Positions 1 to 8,283 of a stretch of 46,196 bases of DNA are shown here, in pieces. Position 1 is the stretch's first letter. Each line of letters opens with the position of its first letter. Made by a program: the position numbers and the translations under genes. The stretch covers positions 1-46,196 of the forward strand of contig JAQZBU010000112.1 in the NCBI GenBank assembly GCA_029237735.1, given 5' to 3'. The notes beneath the pieces are model-generated. The model searched no databases. It was not told the origin of the DNA and saw only the letters and a program-made list of their open reading frames with translations. This DNA comes from Ramlibacter sp. GTDB lineage: Bacteria > Pseudomonadota > Gammaproteobacteria > Burkholderiales > Burkholderiaceae_C.

Positions 1-1
1 G

Positions 2-2356
2 GGCGACTGCCACCCGCAGACCATCGAGGTCGTGCAGACGCGGGCGAAACCGCTGGGTATCGACGTGGTGCTAGCCAATTCCGCGCAGGAGTGGGACAAA
101 GCGTTGGACGGGGACTACTTCGCCGTCCTCGTCCAGTATCCCTCCACCAGCGGCCGCATCGACGACCTGCGCGCCGACGTGGACAAGGTGCACGCGAAGC
201 AGGCTTCGTTCATCGTGGCGGCCGACCTGCTGGCGCTGACGCTGCTCGTGCCGCCCGGTGAATTCGGCGCCGACATCGTTGTAGGCACCACGCAGCGCTT
301 TGGCATGCCCATGGGCGCGGGCGGCCCCCATGCCGCATACATGGCCTGCCGCGACGAGATCAAGCGCAACCTGCCCGGCCGGCTGGTGGGCGTGAGCGTC
401 GACGTGCACGGCAACCCCGCCTATCGCCTCGCGCTGCAAACCCGCGAGCAGCACATCCGCCGCGAGAAGGCGACGTCCAACATCTGCACGGCGCAGGTAC
501 TGCCTGCCGTGATCGCCAGCATGTACGCGGTCTATCACGGCCCGCAGGGCCTCAAGCGCATCGCGCAGCGCGTGGCCAGCTACACGGCCATCCTCGCGAA
601 AGGCCTGCAGCAGCTCGGCTTCGAGCCGCGCGCGGACGGTGCCTTCGACACCCTGAGCCTGAAGACCGGCGCGCAGACCCAGGCGCTTGCTGCCCGCGCC
701 CGCTCGATGGAAGCCAACCTGCGCGTGTACTGGGGCGAATACCTGTGCATCTCGCTCGACGAGACGACCACGCGAGACGACATCGCGCTGCTGTGGAAAA
801 TCTTCGCCCACGAGGGCCAGGCGCTGCCTACGTTCGCCGCGTTCGAGAAGGGTGTGGAGCCGCTGATCCCGCAGGAGCTGCGCCGCACCAGCGAGTTCCT
901 CACCCACCCCGTGTTCAACACGCACCACTCCGAAACCGGCATGCTGCGCTACATCCGCGCGCTCGCCGACAAGGACCTTGCACTGGACCGCAGCATGATC
1001 CCGCTGGGCAGCTGCACGATGAAGCTTAATGCCACGAGCGAGATGATCCCGATCACCTGGCCCGAGTTCGCGCACGTCCATCCTTTCGCGCCGGCCGACC
1101 AGCTGCAAGGCTATGCCGAACTCGACGAGCAGCTGCGAGCGTGGCTGTGCCAGGCCACCGGCTACGCTGGGATCAGCCTGCAGCCCAACGCGGGCTCGCA
1201 AGGCGAATACGCGGGCCTGCTGGCGATCAAGGCGTTCCATGAAAGCAAGGGCCAGGGTCACCGCAACATCTGCCTCATCCCTTCCTCCGCCCATGGCACC
1301 AACCCTGCGAGCGCGCAGATGGCGGGGATGCAGGTGGTCGTGGTCGCATGCGACGACAACGGCAACGTGCACTTGCCGGACCTGCAAGCCAAGTGCGAGC
1401 AGCACAGCGCCAACCTCGCCTGCGTGATGATCACTTACCCGAGCACGCACGGCGTGTTCGAGACGCAGGTCAAGGAGCTCTGCGCGATCGTGCACGAGCA
1501 CGGAGGGCGGGTGTACGTGGACGGCGCCAACATGAACGCGCTGGTGGGCGTCGCAGCGCCGGGCGAGTTCGGCGGCGATGTCAGCCACCTGAACCTGCAC
1601 AAGACTTTCTGCATCCCGCATGGCGGCGGCGGCCCCGGCGTCGGGCCCGTGTGTGTTGTCGAGGATCTCGTGCCCTTCCTGCCGGGCCACAAGACCGGTG
1701 GTATCCCTGAACGAGTCGTTGGCGCAGTCTCGGCTGCGCCGCTGGGCAACGCGGCCGTGCTGCCGATCAGCTGGATGTACTGCCGGATGATGGGCGCCGA
1801 AGGCCTGAAGCAGGCCACCGAGGTTGCGATCCTCTCGGCCAACTACATCAGCGTGCGCCTGAAGGACCATTACCCGACGCTGTACGCCAGCCCCAATGGG
1901 CACGTCGCGCACGAGTGCATCCTGGACCTTCGGCCGTTGAAAGAGGCGAGCGGCGTCACGGCCGAGGACGTGGCCAAGCGCCTGATCGACTACGGCTTCC
2001 ACGCGCCGACCCTGAGCTTCCCGGTGCCGGGCACGTTGATGGTCGAGCCGACCGAGAGCGAGACGCTGGACGAGCTGGATCGCTTCATCGGCGCGATGAT
2101 CGCCATCCGCGAGGAGATCCGGCGCATCGAGCGCGGCGAATGGCCGCAGGAAGACAACCCGCTCAAGCATGCGCCGCATACCGCCGCGAGCCTGCTCAAG
2201 GGCGAATGGACGCATGCCTATCCGCGCGAGGCCGGCGCGGCGGTACTGGACGAACGGCGGCACGCCAAGTACTGGCCGCCCGTGGGCCGCGTGGACAACG
2301 TCTACGGCGACCGCAACCTCTTCTGCAGTTGCGTGCCGATGTCGGCCTACGAATAG
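2..2356 (+). CDS. gcvP: Glycine dehydrogenase (decarboxylating), P-protein, 5'-truncated
   Basis: This is the PLP-dependent P-protein of the glycine cleavage system, which decarboxylates glycine and passes the aminomethyl group to the lipoyl H-protein. The frame is open from base 2 with no start, so the N-terminus lies outside the window. About 785 residues remain of a family length near 960. The PLP-binding lysine is in the motif [14 protein letters not shown], with its codon at 1601-1603, and the glycine-rich loop after it is intact. The protein ends normally at a TAG at 2354-2356. gcvT and gcvH usually lie upstream and would be outside the window. The identification is very secure. Confidence 0.97.
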   Translation, partial: GDCHPQTIEVVQTRAKPLGIDVVLANSAQEWDKALDGDYFAVLVQYPSTSGRIDDLRADVDKVHAKQASFIVAADLLALTLLVPPGEFGADIVVGTTQRFGMPMGAGGPHAAYMACRDEIKRNLPGRLVGVSVDVHGNPAYRLALQTREQHIRREKATSNICTAQVLPAVIASMYAVYHGPQGLKRIAQRVASYTAILAKGLQQLGFEPRADGAFDTLSLKTGAQTQALAARARSMEANLRVYWGEYLCISLDETTTRDDIALLWKIFAHEGQALPTFAAFEKGVEPLIPQELRRTSEFLTHPVFNTHHSETGMLRYIRALADKDLALDRSMIPLGSCTMKLNATSEMIPITWPEFAHVHPFAPADQLQGYAELDEQLRAWLCQATGYAGISLQPNAGSQGEYAGLLAIKAFHESKGQGHRNICLIPSSAHGTNPASAQMAGMQVVVVACDDNGNVHLPDLQAKCEQHSANLACVMITYPSTHGVFETQVKELCAIVHEHGGRVYVDGANMNALVGVAAPGEFGGDVSHLNLHKTFCIPHGGGGPGVGPVCVVEDLVPFLPGHKTGGIPERVVGAVSAAPLGNAAVLPISWMYCRMMGAEGLKQATEVAILSANYISVRLKDHYPTLYASPNGHVAHECILDLRPLKEASGVTAEDVAKRLIDYGFHAPTLSFPVPGTLMVEPTESETLDELDRFIGAMIAIREEIRRIERGEWPQEDNPLKHAPHTAASLLKGEWTHAYPREAGAAVLDERRHAKYWPPVGRVDNVYGDRNLFCSCVPMSAYE

Positions 2357-2358
2357 TG

Positions 2359-2440
2359 GCTGTCATTGCGGGCTCGACCCGCAATCCATTGCGGTGTGCT
2401 GGCCGACATGGATGCCGGATCAAGTCCGGCATGACAATCG
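2359..2440. repeat. REP-like double-hairpin palindromic repeat, copy A
   Basis: The element begins GTCATTGCGGGCTCGACC and ends GGATCAAGTCCGGCATGAC. Each end folds as a small hairpin (tgcggg/cccgca and gccgga/tccggc), and the two ends are roughly inverted to each other. A second copy with the same opening lies at 21732-21802. The right hairpin differs in sequence from copy B while keeping its pairing. The element fills the gap between gcvP and the TauE gene. It looks like an interspersed intergenic REP/BIME-type element. Confidence 0.7.
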
Positions 2441-2444
2441 ATCA

Positions 2445-3194
2445 GTGGAACTGACCCTCATCGTCATCGCCGGCGCCGTACTCGCCGGCTTCGTGCAGGG
2501 CCTCTCCGGTTTCGGCTTCGGCCTCACGGCGATGTCCCTGTGGGCGTGGACGCTGGAGCCGCAGCTTGCCGCGGCGCTGGCGGTGTTTGGCGGCCTCACG
2601 GGCCAGATCATCGCGGCAGTCTCGGTGCGGCGTGGATTCAACCTGCCTCGGCTGCTGCCTTTCGTGCTGGGCGGGCTCTGCGGCCTGCCGGTCGGCATCT
2701 ACATCCTGCCGCGGCTGGACATTCCCTTGTTCAAGGGACTGCTGGGCCTGTTGCTGGTCGTGATGTGCCCCCTGATGTTCTTCGCCGCCAGGCTGCCGCG
2801 CATCACCCACGGCGGGCGTGCCGCGGACGCCGTGGCGGGCGCCGCCGGCGGGATGATGGGCGCTCTCGGCGGGTTCACGGGCGTGATCCCGACCCTGTGG
2901 TGCACGGTGCGTGGCTACGAGAAGGACGTGCAGCGCGCGGTGATCCAGAACTTCAACCTGGCGATGCTCGCCGTGACCTTCACGAGCTACTTGTTCACGG
3001 GCATCGCGACTCGCGAGATGGTGCCGCTCTTCGCCATCGTGGCGCCGGCGATGCTGGTGCCCTCGCTACTGGGGGCGCGGCTGTACCTCGGAATCGGCGA
3101 GACCGCGTTTCGCAAGGTTGTCCTCGGCCTTCTGACGGCATCTGGCGTGGCAATGCTGGTCGCTGCCGTGCCCGTGCTCATCCAGAGAATTTGA
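2445..3194 (+). CDS. TauE/SafE family membrane permease
   Basis: This is a hydrophobic protein of about 249 residues of the TauE/SafE (DUF81) family, whose members are thought to export sulfite or sulfoacetate-type anions. It has the family's N-terminal glycine-rich motif (AGFVQGLSGFGFGL) and a second half-repeat (GGMMGALGGFTGVIPTLW), with about seven or eight predicted membrane segments. I chose the GTG at 2445 because the longer open frame upstream runs through the palindromic repeat and gcvP. It starts just after the repeat. The substrate cannot be told from sequence. Confidence 0.88.
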   Translation: MELTLIVIAGAVLAGFVQGLSGFGFGLTAMSLWAWTLEPQLAAALAVFGGLTGQIIAAVSVRRGFNLPRLLPFVLGGLCGLPVGIYILPRLDIPLFKGLLGLLLVVMCPLMFFAARLPRITHGGRAADAVAGAAGGMMGALGGFTGVIPTLWCTVRGYEKDVQRAVIQNFNLAMLAVTFTSYLFTGIATREMVPLFAIVAPAMLVPSLLGARLYLGIGETAFRKVVLGLLTASGVAMLVAAVPVLIQRI

Positions 3195-3311
3195 CGCGCG
3201 TTGCGGGGTCTTGAAAACCCGGCGTTCCGCCATTAACTCAGGATCGCGCGAGGCTCCCGCCACGCGCCCAAGCGAATGTTTTCCAGACCCAAAAAGCAAA
3301 GGAGCGCAGTG

Positions 3312-3761
3312 ATGATGAACTCATCCTTCAGGCCCGCGGCGGATGTTTTTTCGGAACTCAACCGCCTGCAGGGTGTGCTTGACCAGATGTTCCGGCCGGC
3401 CGAGCGGTCGAGCATCCGCGCGCTGACGGGCGCGAGCTTCCCCGTCATCAACGTCGGCACCACGCCGGACACCATCGAAGTGATGGCGCTGGCGCCGGGG
3501 CTCGATCCCGCCACGATCCAGCTGAGCGTCGACCGCGGGCTCCTGGTCATCGCCGGCGAGCGCAAGAGCCAGTTGCCCGAGGCGGACGACCGCATCAGCG
3601 TGTACGCCCAGGAGCGCTTTTTCGGGAACTTCCGGCGTGTGGTGAGCCTGCCGGACGACGCCGATCCGGGCAAGGTGGACGCCAGCTATCGCGACGGCAT
3701 CCTGCGGGTGACGGTGGCCAAGCGAGAGTCGTCCAAGCCGCGCCGCATCGAAGTCAGTTGA
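3312..3761 (+). CDS. Hsp20/alpha-crystallin small heat-shock protein 1
   Basis: This is a small ATP-independent holdase chaperone of 149 residues. The alpha-crystallin domain covers roughly residues 45-145. It starts with the VGTTPDTIEVMALAPGLDP region and includes the conserved YRDGILRVTVAK beta-strand motif near the C-terminus. The start is ATG ATG at 3312, preceded by a good ribosome site (AAAGGAG). It lies 30 bases upstream of a second Hsp20 gene on the same strand, so the two are probably one heat-shock operon. No sigma-32 promoter was recognised with confidence. Confidence 0.93.
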   Translation: MMNSSFRPAADVFSELNRLQGVLDQMFRPAERSSIRALTGASFPVINVGTTPDTIEVMALAPGLDPATIQLSVDRGLLVIAGERKSQLPEADDRISVYAQERFFGNFRRVVSLPDDADPGKVDASYRDGILRVTVAKRESSKPRRIEVS

Positions 3762-3791
3762 CGCCCACATATTCCAGGAAAGGAGATTGCC

Positions 3792-4196
3792 ATGAACACC
3801 GAACTGCAGACCACCGACCGTCGGGAGCCGCAAACGCGCAGCGGCGACGGGCAAGACCGCGACCGCCCGTTCGTGGTGCCGCCGGTCGATGTGTACGAGG
3901 ACGAAGCCGGCATCACACTGCTGGCCGACCTGCCGGGCGTTTCGCGCGACCGCCTGGGCGTTCGCGTCGATGGCGAAAGCCTGGTGCTCGAGGCCACCGC
4001 GTCCACCGCGCAGCCGGAAGGCATGCAGTTGGTCTACGGTGAGGCCCAGGTTCCGTCTTACCGGCGCGAGTTCACGCTCAGCCGGGAACTGGATGCCTCG
4101 CGCATCGAGGCCAGCCTCAAGGATGGGGTGCTGCGGCTAGCCATCCCGAAGCTGGAAGAAGCCAAACCCCGGCGCATCGAAGTGCGTGTGGATTGA
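3792..4196 (+). CDS. Hsp20/alpha-crystallin small heat-shock protein 2
   Basis: This is a second small heat-shock protein, 134 residues. It has a polar N-terminal arm followed by an alpha-crystallin domain (VDVYEDEAGITLLADLPGVS to LKDGVLRLAIPKLE). It differs clearly from the preceding Hsp20, so the pair is not a recent duplication. Paired and diverged Hsp20 proteins often form hetero-oligomers, but that is inference here. The ATG is preceded by AGGAAAGGAG. The following 134 bases up to the response regulator hold no gene. Confidence 0.93.
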   Translation: MNTELQTTDRREPQTRSGDGQDRDRPFVVPPVDVYEDEAGITLLADLPGVSRDRLGVRVDGESLVLEATASTAQPEGMQLVYGEAQVPSYRREFTLSRELDASRIEASLKDGVLRLAIPKLEEAKPRRIEVRVD

Positions 4197-4330
4197 CGCC
4201 CGTTCCGGTCCCTTGCCGGCTGCTGGGGCTGCATAAAAAAGTGCACCAGTCGGCCCCCGGCCGGCCCGTGCGGAGGTAAAGTCCGTACGATCATGGTAGA
4301 AGCTGTCCGGCGACGGCAAGGAGACCGGAG

Positions 4331-4717
4331 TTGCCTCTCAAAGCGTTCGTGGTGGAAGACAACGTCTCGATTCGCGAGAGCCTGATCGAAGCCCTGGCCG
4401 AACTCACCGGCATCGAGACCACCGGCGTCGCCGGCAACGAGAAGGCCGCCACCGCCTGGCTCAGCAATCCGGAAAACGCGTGGGACATTGCCATCGTCGA
4501 CCTGATCCTCGAGCCCGGGGGCAGCGGGCTGGGCGTACTCAAGGCAATGAAAGATCGCAAGCCCGGTCGCAAGATGGTTGTACTGACCGGCACCGCCAAC
4601 CCCGAGGTTCGCCGGCTGTGTGAGTCGCTGGGGTGCGACGGCGTTTTCGACAAGGCGATCGAAACCGATGCGCTCCTGGGCTATTGCCTGGGGCTGTCCA
4701 AAGCGGCGGCAGGCTGA
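4331..4717 (+). CDS. Single-domain response regulator (receiver only), TTG start
   Basis: This is a CheY-like receiver domain of 128 residues with no output domain. The acidic pocket (VVEDN near residue 10), the phospho-acceptor Asp57 (IAIVDLILEPGGSG), the Thr of VVLTGTA and the Lys108 of VFDKAIE are all present. The TTG start at 4331 is supported by an upstream AAGGAGA and because the frame opens only here. It probably relays phosphate between kinases or acts by protein contact. A second receiver gene starts 5 bases downstream, so the two are likely co-transcribed. The partner kinase is not identified. Confidence 0.85.
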   Translation: MPLKAFVVEDNVSIRESLIEALAELTGIETTGVAGNEKAATAWLSNPENAWDIAIVDLILEPGGSGLGVLKAMKDRKPGRKMVVLTGTANPEVRRLCESLGCDGVFDKAIETDALLGYCLGLSKAAAG

Positions 4718-4722
4718 AAGAA

Positions 4723-5169
4723 ATGAATAACGCCGCGATTCTCGTGGTCGACGACAACCCGGATCACCTCGAGCTGACCGTGATGGCGCTCGGCGATTGT
4801 TGCGATCCCCGGGACATCACAACCGCCACGGACGGTGTCGACGCGCTGGACTACCTGTTCGGCCGCGGCGCCCATGCGGCGCGTGCCACCAGCCAGCAGC
4901 CGCGGCTGATCATCCTGGACATGAAGCTCGTGCGGCTGCACGGATTGGACGTGCTCAAGGCCGTTCGCCATGATTCCCGCACTGCCACCATTCCCGTCGT
5001 CATGCATTCGTCGTCCACCGAAAAGGGCGACATCGCCGCGTGCTACGCCAATGGCGCCAACAGCTACGTGCGCAAGGCCACCGACTATGACGAGCTGCGG
5101 CGCAAGATGCGGCAGGTGCACGACTTCTGGATGACCGTCAACGAACGCTATGGCCCGACGGGCAGCTGA
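4723..5169 (+). CDS. Response regulator, Rcp1-like
   Basis: This is a receiver-only protein of 148 residues resembling the Rcp1 type, which has a longer loop before the acceptor aspartate. Visible are the acidic pair in VVDDNPDH, Asp66 in LIILDMKLVRLHGLDVL, the SSS turn and Lys118 in SYVRKATDYDEL. Rcp1 relatives often pair with phytochrome or PAS-GAF histidine kinases. The hybrid kinase at 8.3-10.7 kb is of that general type, but a link is only speculation. The ATG lies 5 bases after the stop of the upstream receiver gene. Confidence 0.88.
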   Translation: MNNAAILVVDDNPDHLELTVMALGDCCDPRDITTATDGVDALDYLFGRGAHAARATSQQPRLIILDMKLVRLHGLDVLKAVRHDSRTATIPVVMHSSSTEKGDIAACYANGANSYVRKATDYDELRRKMRQVHDFWMTVNERYGPTGS

Positions 5170-5179
5170 CGCGCGGCGT

Positions 5180-5830
5180 TCAGGCGCCGACGGCGATCTG
5201 GCGCAGTGCCTGCTCGAACACTTCGGGGGGCTGGCCACCCTGGATCAAGTGGCGGTCGTTCACGATCACGGACGGTACGGCGTGGATGCCCTGCCCCTGA
5301 TAGAACTGCTCTCGCTCCCGCACTTCGGCCGCGAACTCCTCGCCCGCCAGGATCTCCCGCGCGCGCACGACATCGAGGCCCGCCTGCGCCGCAACCTGCG
5401 CCAGCACTTCGTGATCGCCAGGGCTGCGGCCCTCGGTGAAGTAGGCCTTCAGCAGGGCCCTCTTCAGCGCGTGCTGGCGCTCGCCACCTTCCTGGGCCGC
5501 CCAATGCAGAAGCCGGTGCGCGTCGAAAGTGTTGTAGATACGATCGCGACCTTCCTTGCGAAACTCAAAACCCACTGCGGCGCCGCGTTGGCGGATCGCC
5601 TCGCGGGCCTGTGCCTGCTGCTCGGGCGTCGTGCGGTACTTCTGCGTGAGGTGTTCCGTGATGTCCTGCCCGGCCGGCGGCATCGCGGGGTTGAGCTCGA
5701 ACGGCTGGAAATGCAGCTCGGGCTTCACATCACTCTCCAGTCGCCCGAGGGCGCGCTCCAGCGAGGCCAGGCCGATCGCACACCAGGGGCAGGACACGTC
5801 GGAAACGAAATCGATCTTCAAATGCTTCAT
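5180..5830 (-). CDS. DsbA family oxidoreductase (FrnE-like)
   Basis: This is a cytosolic thioredoxin-fold protein of 216 residues of the DsbA/FrnE group. The redox motif C14-P-W-C17 sits at the end of the first beta strand (FVSDVSCPWCAIG). The helical insertion and the cis-proline loop (GIHAVPSVIVNDRHLIQGGQ) follow in the usual order. There is no signal peptide, so it acts in the cytoplasm, possibly as a disulfide or glutathione-dependent oxidoreductase. The start is the ATG at 5830, and the longer open frame upstream belongs to the SDR region. It begins 20 bases downstream of the SDR gene and is probably co-transcribed with it. Confidence 0.92.
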   Translation of the reverse strand: MKHLKIDFVSDVSCPWCAIGLASLERALGRLESDVKPELHFQPFELNPAMPPAGQDITEHLTQKYRTTPEQQAQAREAIRQRGAAVGFEFRKEGRDRIYNTFDAHRLLHWAAQEGGERQHALKRALLKAYFTEGRSPGDHEVLAQVAAQAGLDVVRAREILAGEEFAAEVREREQFYQGQGIHAVPSVIVNDRHLIQGGQPPEVFEQALRQIAVGA

Positions 5831-5850
5831 GCAAGGCACTGTAATGGCTT

Positions 5851-6864
5851 TCAGTCGCCCACGCTGCCCGTGACCGGCAGCACGATGCCGGTGATGTAGC
5901 TCGAACAGACGGGCGATGCCAGGAACACATAAGCCGGGGAGAGTTCCTCGGGCTGCGCGGGCCGCTTCATGTCCGTCTTCTCGCCGAACTTTGCTACCTT
6001 GTCGGCCGGCGCATCGGCGGGGTTGAGCGGCGTCCATACCGGGCCCGGCGCGATCGCGTTCACCCGTATGCCCTTGTCGATCAGGTTGCTGGCCAGAGAC
6101 ATCGTGAACGCGTGGATCGCCCCCTTGGTTGCCGAGTAATCGAGCAGGTGCGAGCTGCCACGCAAGCCCGTCACCGAGCCGGTATTGATGATGCACGCGC
6201 CCTTCTTCAGGTGCGGGATCGCCGCGCGTGCCATGTAGAAGTAGCCGAAGATGTTGGTCTTCATGGTCTCCTCCAGCCGCTCGTCCGAGACGTCCTCCAG
6301 CTTGTCGGCATGCAGCTGGAATGCGGCGTTATTCACCAGGATGTCCAGGCGGTCGAATTCCTGCACCGTGCGCTCCACGGCCTGCTTGCAGAACTTCGAA
6401 TCCTTCACGTCGCCCGCGATCAGCAGGCACTCGCGCCCTTCTTTCTCGACGTAGCGCCTGGTCTCCTGCGCGTCCTCGTGCGAGTTGAGATACACGATGG
6501 CAACGTCGGCGCCTTCACGCGCGTACAGCACCGCGACGGCCCTCCCGATGCCGGAATCTCCCCCGGTGATGAGCGCGACCATGCCCTTGAGCTTGCCACT
6601 GCCGCGATAGTCGGGTGCGAGGAAGCGCGGCTGGAGGTCCATATCCGCCTCGACGCCCGGCTTGGCCATATGTTGCGCCGGCATCGGGGGTTCTGGCTGT
6701 TCGCGCGGGCCGGCCTGCACGGCCTTCTGTTTCTTGCCGCCCTCGCCGCTCGCCTCGGTCTTGGCCTCGTCCTTGCGATCCTGCTCGCGCTGCAGTTCGC
6801 GCTGTTTCTCGCCGGTCGCTTCGGCGGACTTTCTTTCCAGGTTCCTAGCGGTGGGTTTGGCCAT
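5851..6864 (-). CDS. SDR family oxidoreductase with charged N-terminal extension
   Basis: This is a short-chain dehydrogenase of 337 residues, close to the YghA/YhdG-type general-stress SDRs. The Rossmann motif TGGDSGIGRA is at 100-109, NNAA near 178-181, the catalytic Ser near 230, and Tyr243-Lys247 in YSATK. The first ~60 residues are a highly charged, Lys/Glu/Gln-rich extension (KQRELQREQDRKDEAK) likely to be disordered or helical. It is longer than the basic SDR fold but typical for this subfamily. The substrate is unknown. It heads a likely two-gene operon with the DsbA-like gene. Confidence 0.93.
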   Translation of the reverse strand: MAKPTARNLERKSAEATGEKQRELQREQDRKDEAKTEASGEGGKKQKAVQAGPREQPEPPMPAQHMAKPGVEADMDLQPRFLAPDYRGSGKLKGMVALITGGDSGIGRAVAVLYAREGADVAIVYLNSHEDAQETRRYVEKEGRECLLIAGDVKDSKFCKQAVERTVQEFDRLDILVNNAAFQLHADKLEDVSDERLEETMKTNIFGYFYMARAAIPHLKKGACIINTGSVTGLRGSSHLLDYSATKGAIHAFTMSLASNLIDKGIRVNAIAPGPVWTPLNPADAPADKVAKFGEKTDMKRPAQPEELSPAYVFLASPVCSSYITGIVLPVTGSVGD

Positions 6865-6959
6865 GTGCTGCTCCTTCTGGCGAAGAAGACACTATGGCCC
6901 GCACCGCGCCCACGGCGTGTCGAACGGCGCGAACGCCCGCCGTAGGAAGCGGACTACGG

Positions 6960-7985
6960 CTATACGTGACCGAGAACCGGATGCGGCTCGTATGGCGCCT
7001 CAAGCCTGGCGATCTCGTCCCCAGTGAGGTGAACGTCGATCGCGGCTGCGGCCTGGTCGAGTTGATAGGTCTTGCTGGCGCCGACGATGGGCGCGGTGAT
7101 GCCCTTGTGCATCAGCCACGCATACGCCAGCGTGGCGTTGCTCACGCCCTTCTTCGATGCCAGCTTCGTCAGCGTCTCTACCACCTTGAAATCGCTCTTG
7201 CGATAGTAGTAGTTCTGCGCGATGTCGTCGGTCTTGGCGCGGCTCGTCTCGCCCGCCTCCTTGTCGCCGGGCTTGCGGTTTCCAGCGAGGAACCCCCGGG
7301 CCAGCGGGCTCCAGGGGATGAGCGCCACGCCCTGGTCGCGGCACAGCGGGATCATCTCGCGCTCCTCCTCGCGGTAGGCCAGGTTGTAATGGTTCTGCAT
7401 GCTGGCGAAAGGGGTCCAGCCATGCTGGCGGGCGATCTGCTGCATCTTCGCGAATTGCCACGCGTACATGCTGCTCGCGCCCAGGTAGCGTACCTTGCCC
7501 GCCTTGACCACGTCGTGCAGGGCCTCCATGGTTTCCTCCATCGAGGTGGCTTGGTCGAGGCGATGAATCTGGTAGAGGTCGATGTAGTCGGTGCCCAGCC
7601 GTTTCAGGCTGGCATCCACCGCATGGAAGATGCGCTTGCGCGACAGGCCGTCCATGTTGGGCCGCCGGTCTGGCTTGCCCGCGCTGCTGGCACCGCCCTT
7701 GAATCCCAGGTCCACCGGGTAATACACCTTGGTGGCGATCGCGATCTCTTCGCGCTTGCAGAACTCGCGCAGGAACTTGCCCGTCTGCACTTCGCTCTCG
7801 CCGGCGGAGTACAGGTCGGCCGTGTCGAAGAAGTTGATTCCCAGCTCGACGGCATGTTTGACTACCGGGCGGGCCGCTTGCTCATCCATTACCCACGGGC
7901 GCCACTGCGGCGAGCCGTAAGTCATCATTCCCAGGCAGATCCGCGAGACTTCCAGGCCAGTTTTGCCCAGGCGCGTGTATTGCAT
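6960..7985 (-). CDS. Aldo/keto reductase
   Basis: This is an NADPH-dependent aldo/keto reductase of 341 residues with a TIM-barrel fold. It begins with the subfamily signature MQYTRLGKTGLEVSRICLG. The catalytic tetrad is visible as Asp/Tyr in FFDTADLYSAGESE, Lys in ATKVYY and His in YQIHRLD. The cofactor region near the C-terminus (ITAPIVGASKTYQLDQA) is intact. It resembles the YajO/Tas group that reduces aldehydes or quinones, but the substrate is not evident. It stands alone between the SDR and DUF3606 genes. Confidence 0.95.
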   Translation of the reverse strand: MQYTRLGKTGLEVSRICLGMMTYGSPQWRPWVMDEQAARPVVKHAVELGINFFDTADLYSAGESEVQTGKFLREFCKREEIAIATKVYYPVDLGFKGGASSAGKPDRRPNMDGLSRKRIFHAVDASLKRLGTDYIDLYQIHRLDQATSMEETMEALHDVVKAGKVRYLGASSMYAWQFAKMQQIARQHGWTPFASMQNHYNLAYREEEREMIPLCRDQGVALIPWSPLARGFLAGNRKPGDKEAGETSRAKTDDIAQNYYYRKSDFKVVETLTKLASKKGVSNATLAYAWLMHKGITAPIVGASKTYQLDQAAAAIDVHLTGDEIARLEAPYEPHPVLGHV

Positions 7986-8047
7986 GCTTGTTTCTCCTCG
8001 AAGCCCAGCACTTTAAGGGTTTCGAGGCCATCATGCCCGAGGCCGGG

Positions 8048-8233
8048 TCAACCGGCGTGCGGCAACTTCTGGCTGAGGTACCTGCGCACTTCATGGACCT
8101 GGTGGCCGGCATGGTGGACGGCTTCGCGCAACTGGTCGATGCTCACATCGAAAATGCGGCACCAGTAAGCCACATCCATCTGCTGCGTCAGGTCGATGCG
8201 CTGGGCCACGGCGGTGTTGGAAGTATCGTCCAT
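8048..8233 (-). CDS. DUF3606 domain small protein
   Basis: This is a 61-residue protein matching the DUF3606 pattern. A short polar start is followed by RIDLTQQMDVAYWCRIFDVSIDQLREAV, then a small helix with HHAG and a basic end. Members are widespread in soil proteobacteria and appear often near stress genes. Function is unknown. The upstream GAGCATTGC region offers only a weak ribosome site, but the start at 8233 is the only methionine near the expected N-terminus. It lies between the aldo/keto reductase and the hybrid kinase, all on the minus strand. Confidence 0.8.
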   Translation of the reverse strand: MDDTSNTAVAQRIDLTQQMDVAYWCRIFDVSIDQLREAVHHAGHQVHEVRRYLSQKLPHAG

Positions 8234-8283
8234 GCAATGCTCCTTGCAGGTGAGTTGCTGGTGAGCCTTGTTCTGATCGTCAT

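Noticed and set aside
71-2263. A 730-codon open frame antisense to gcvP
   Set aside because: It is rich in Arg/Ala/His with no family motif and mirrors the strong codon bias of gcvP; it is a shadow frame.
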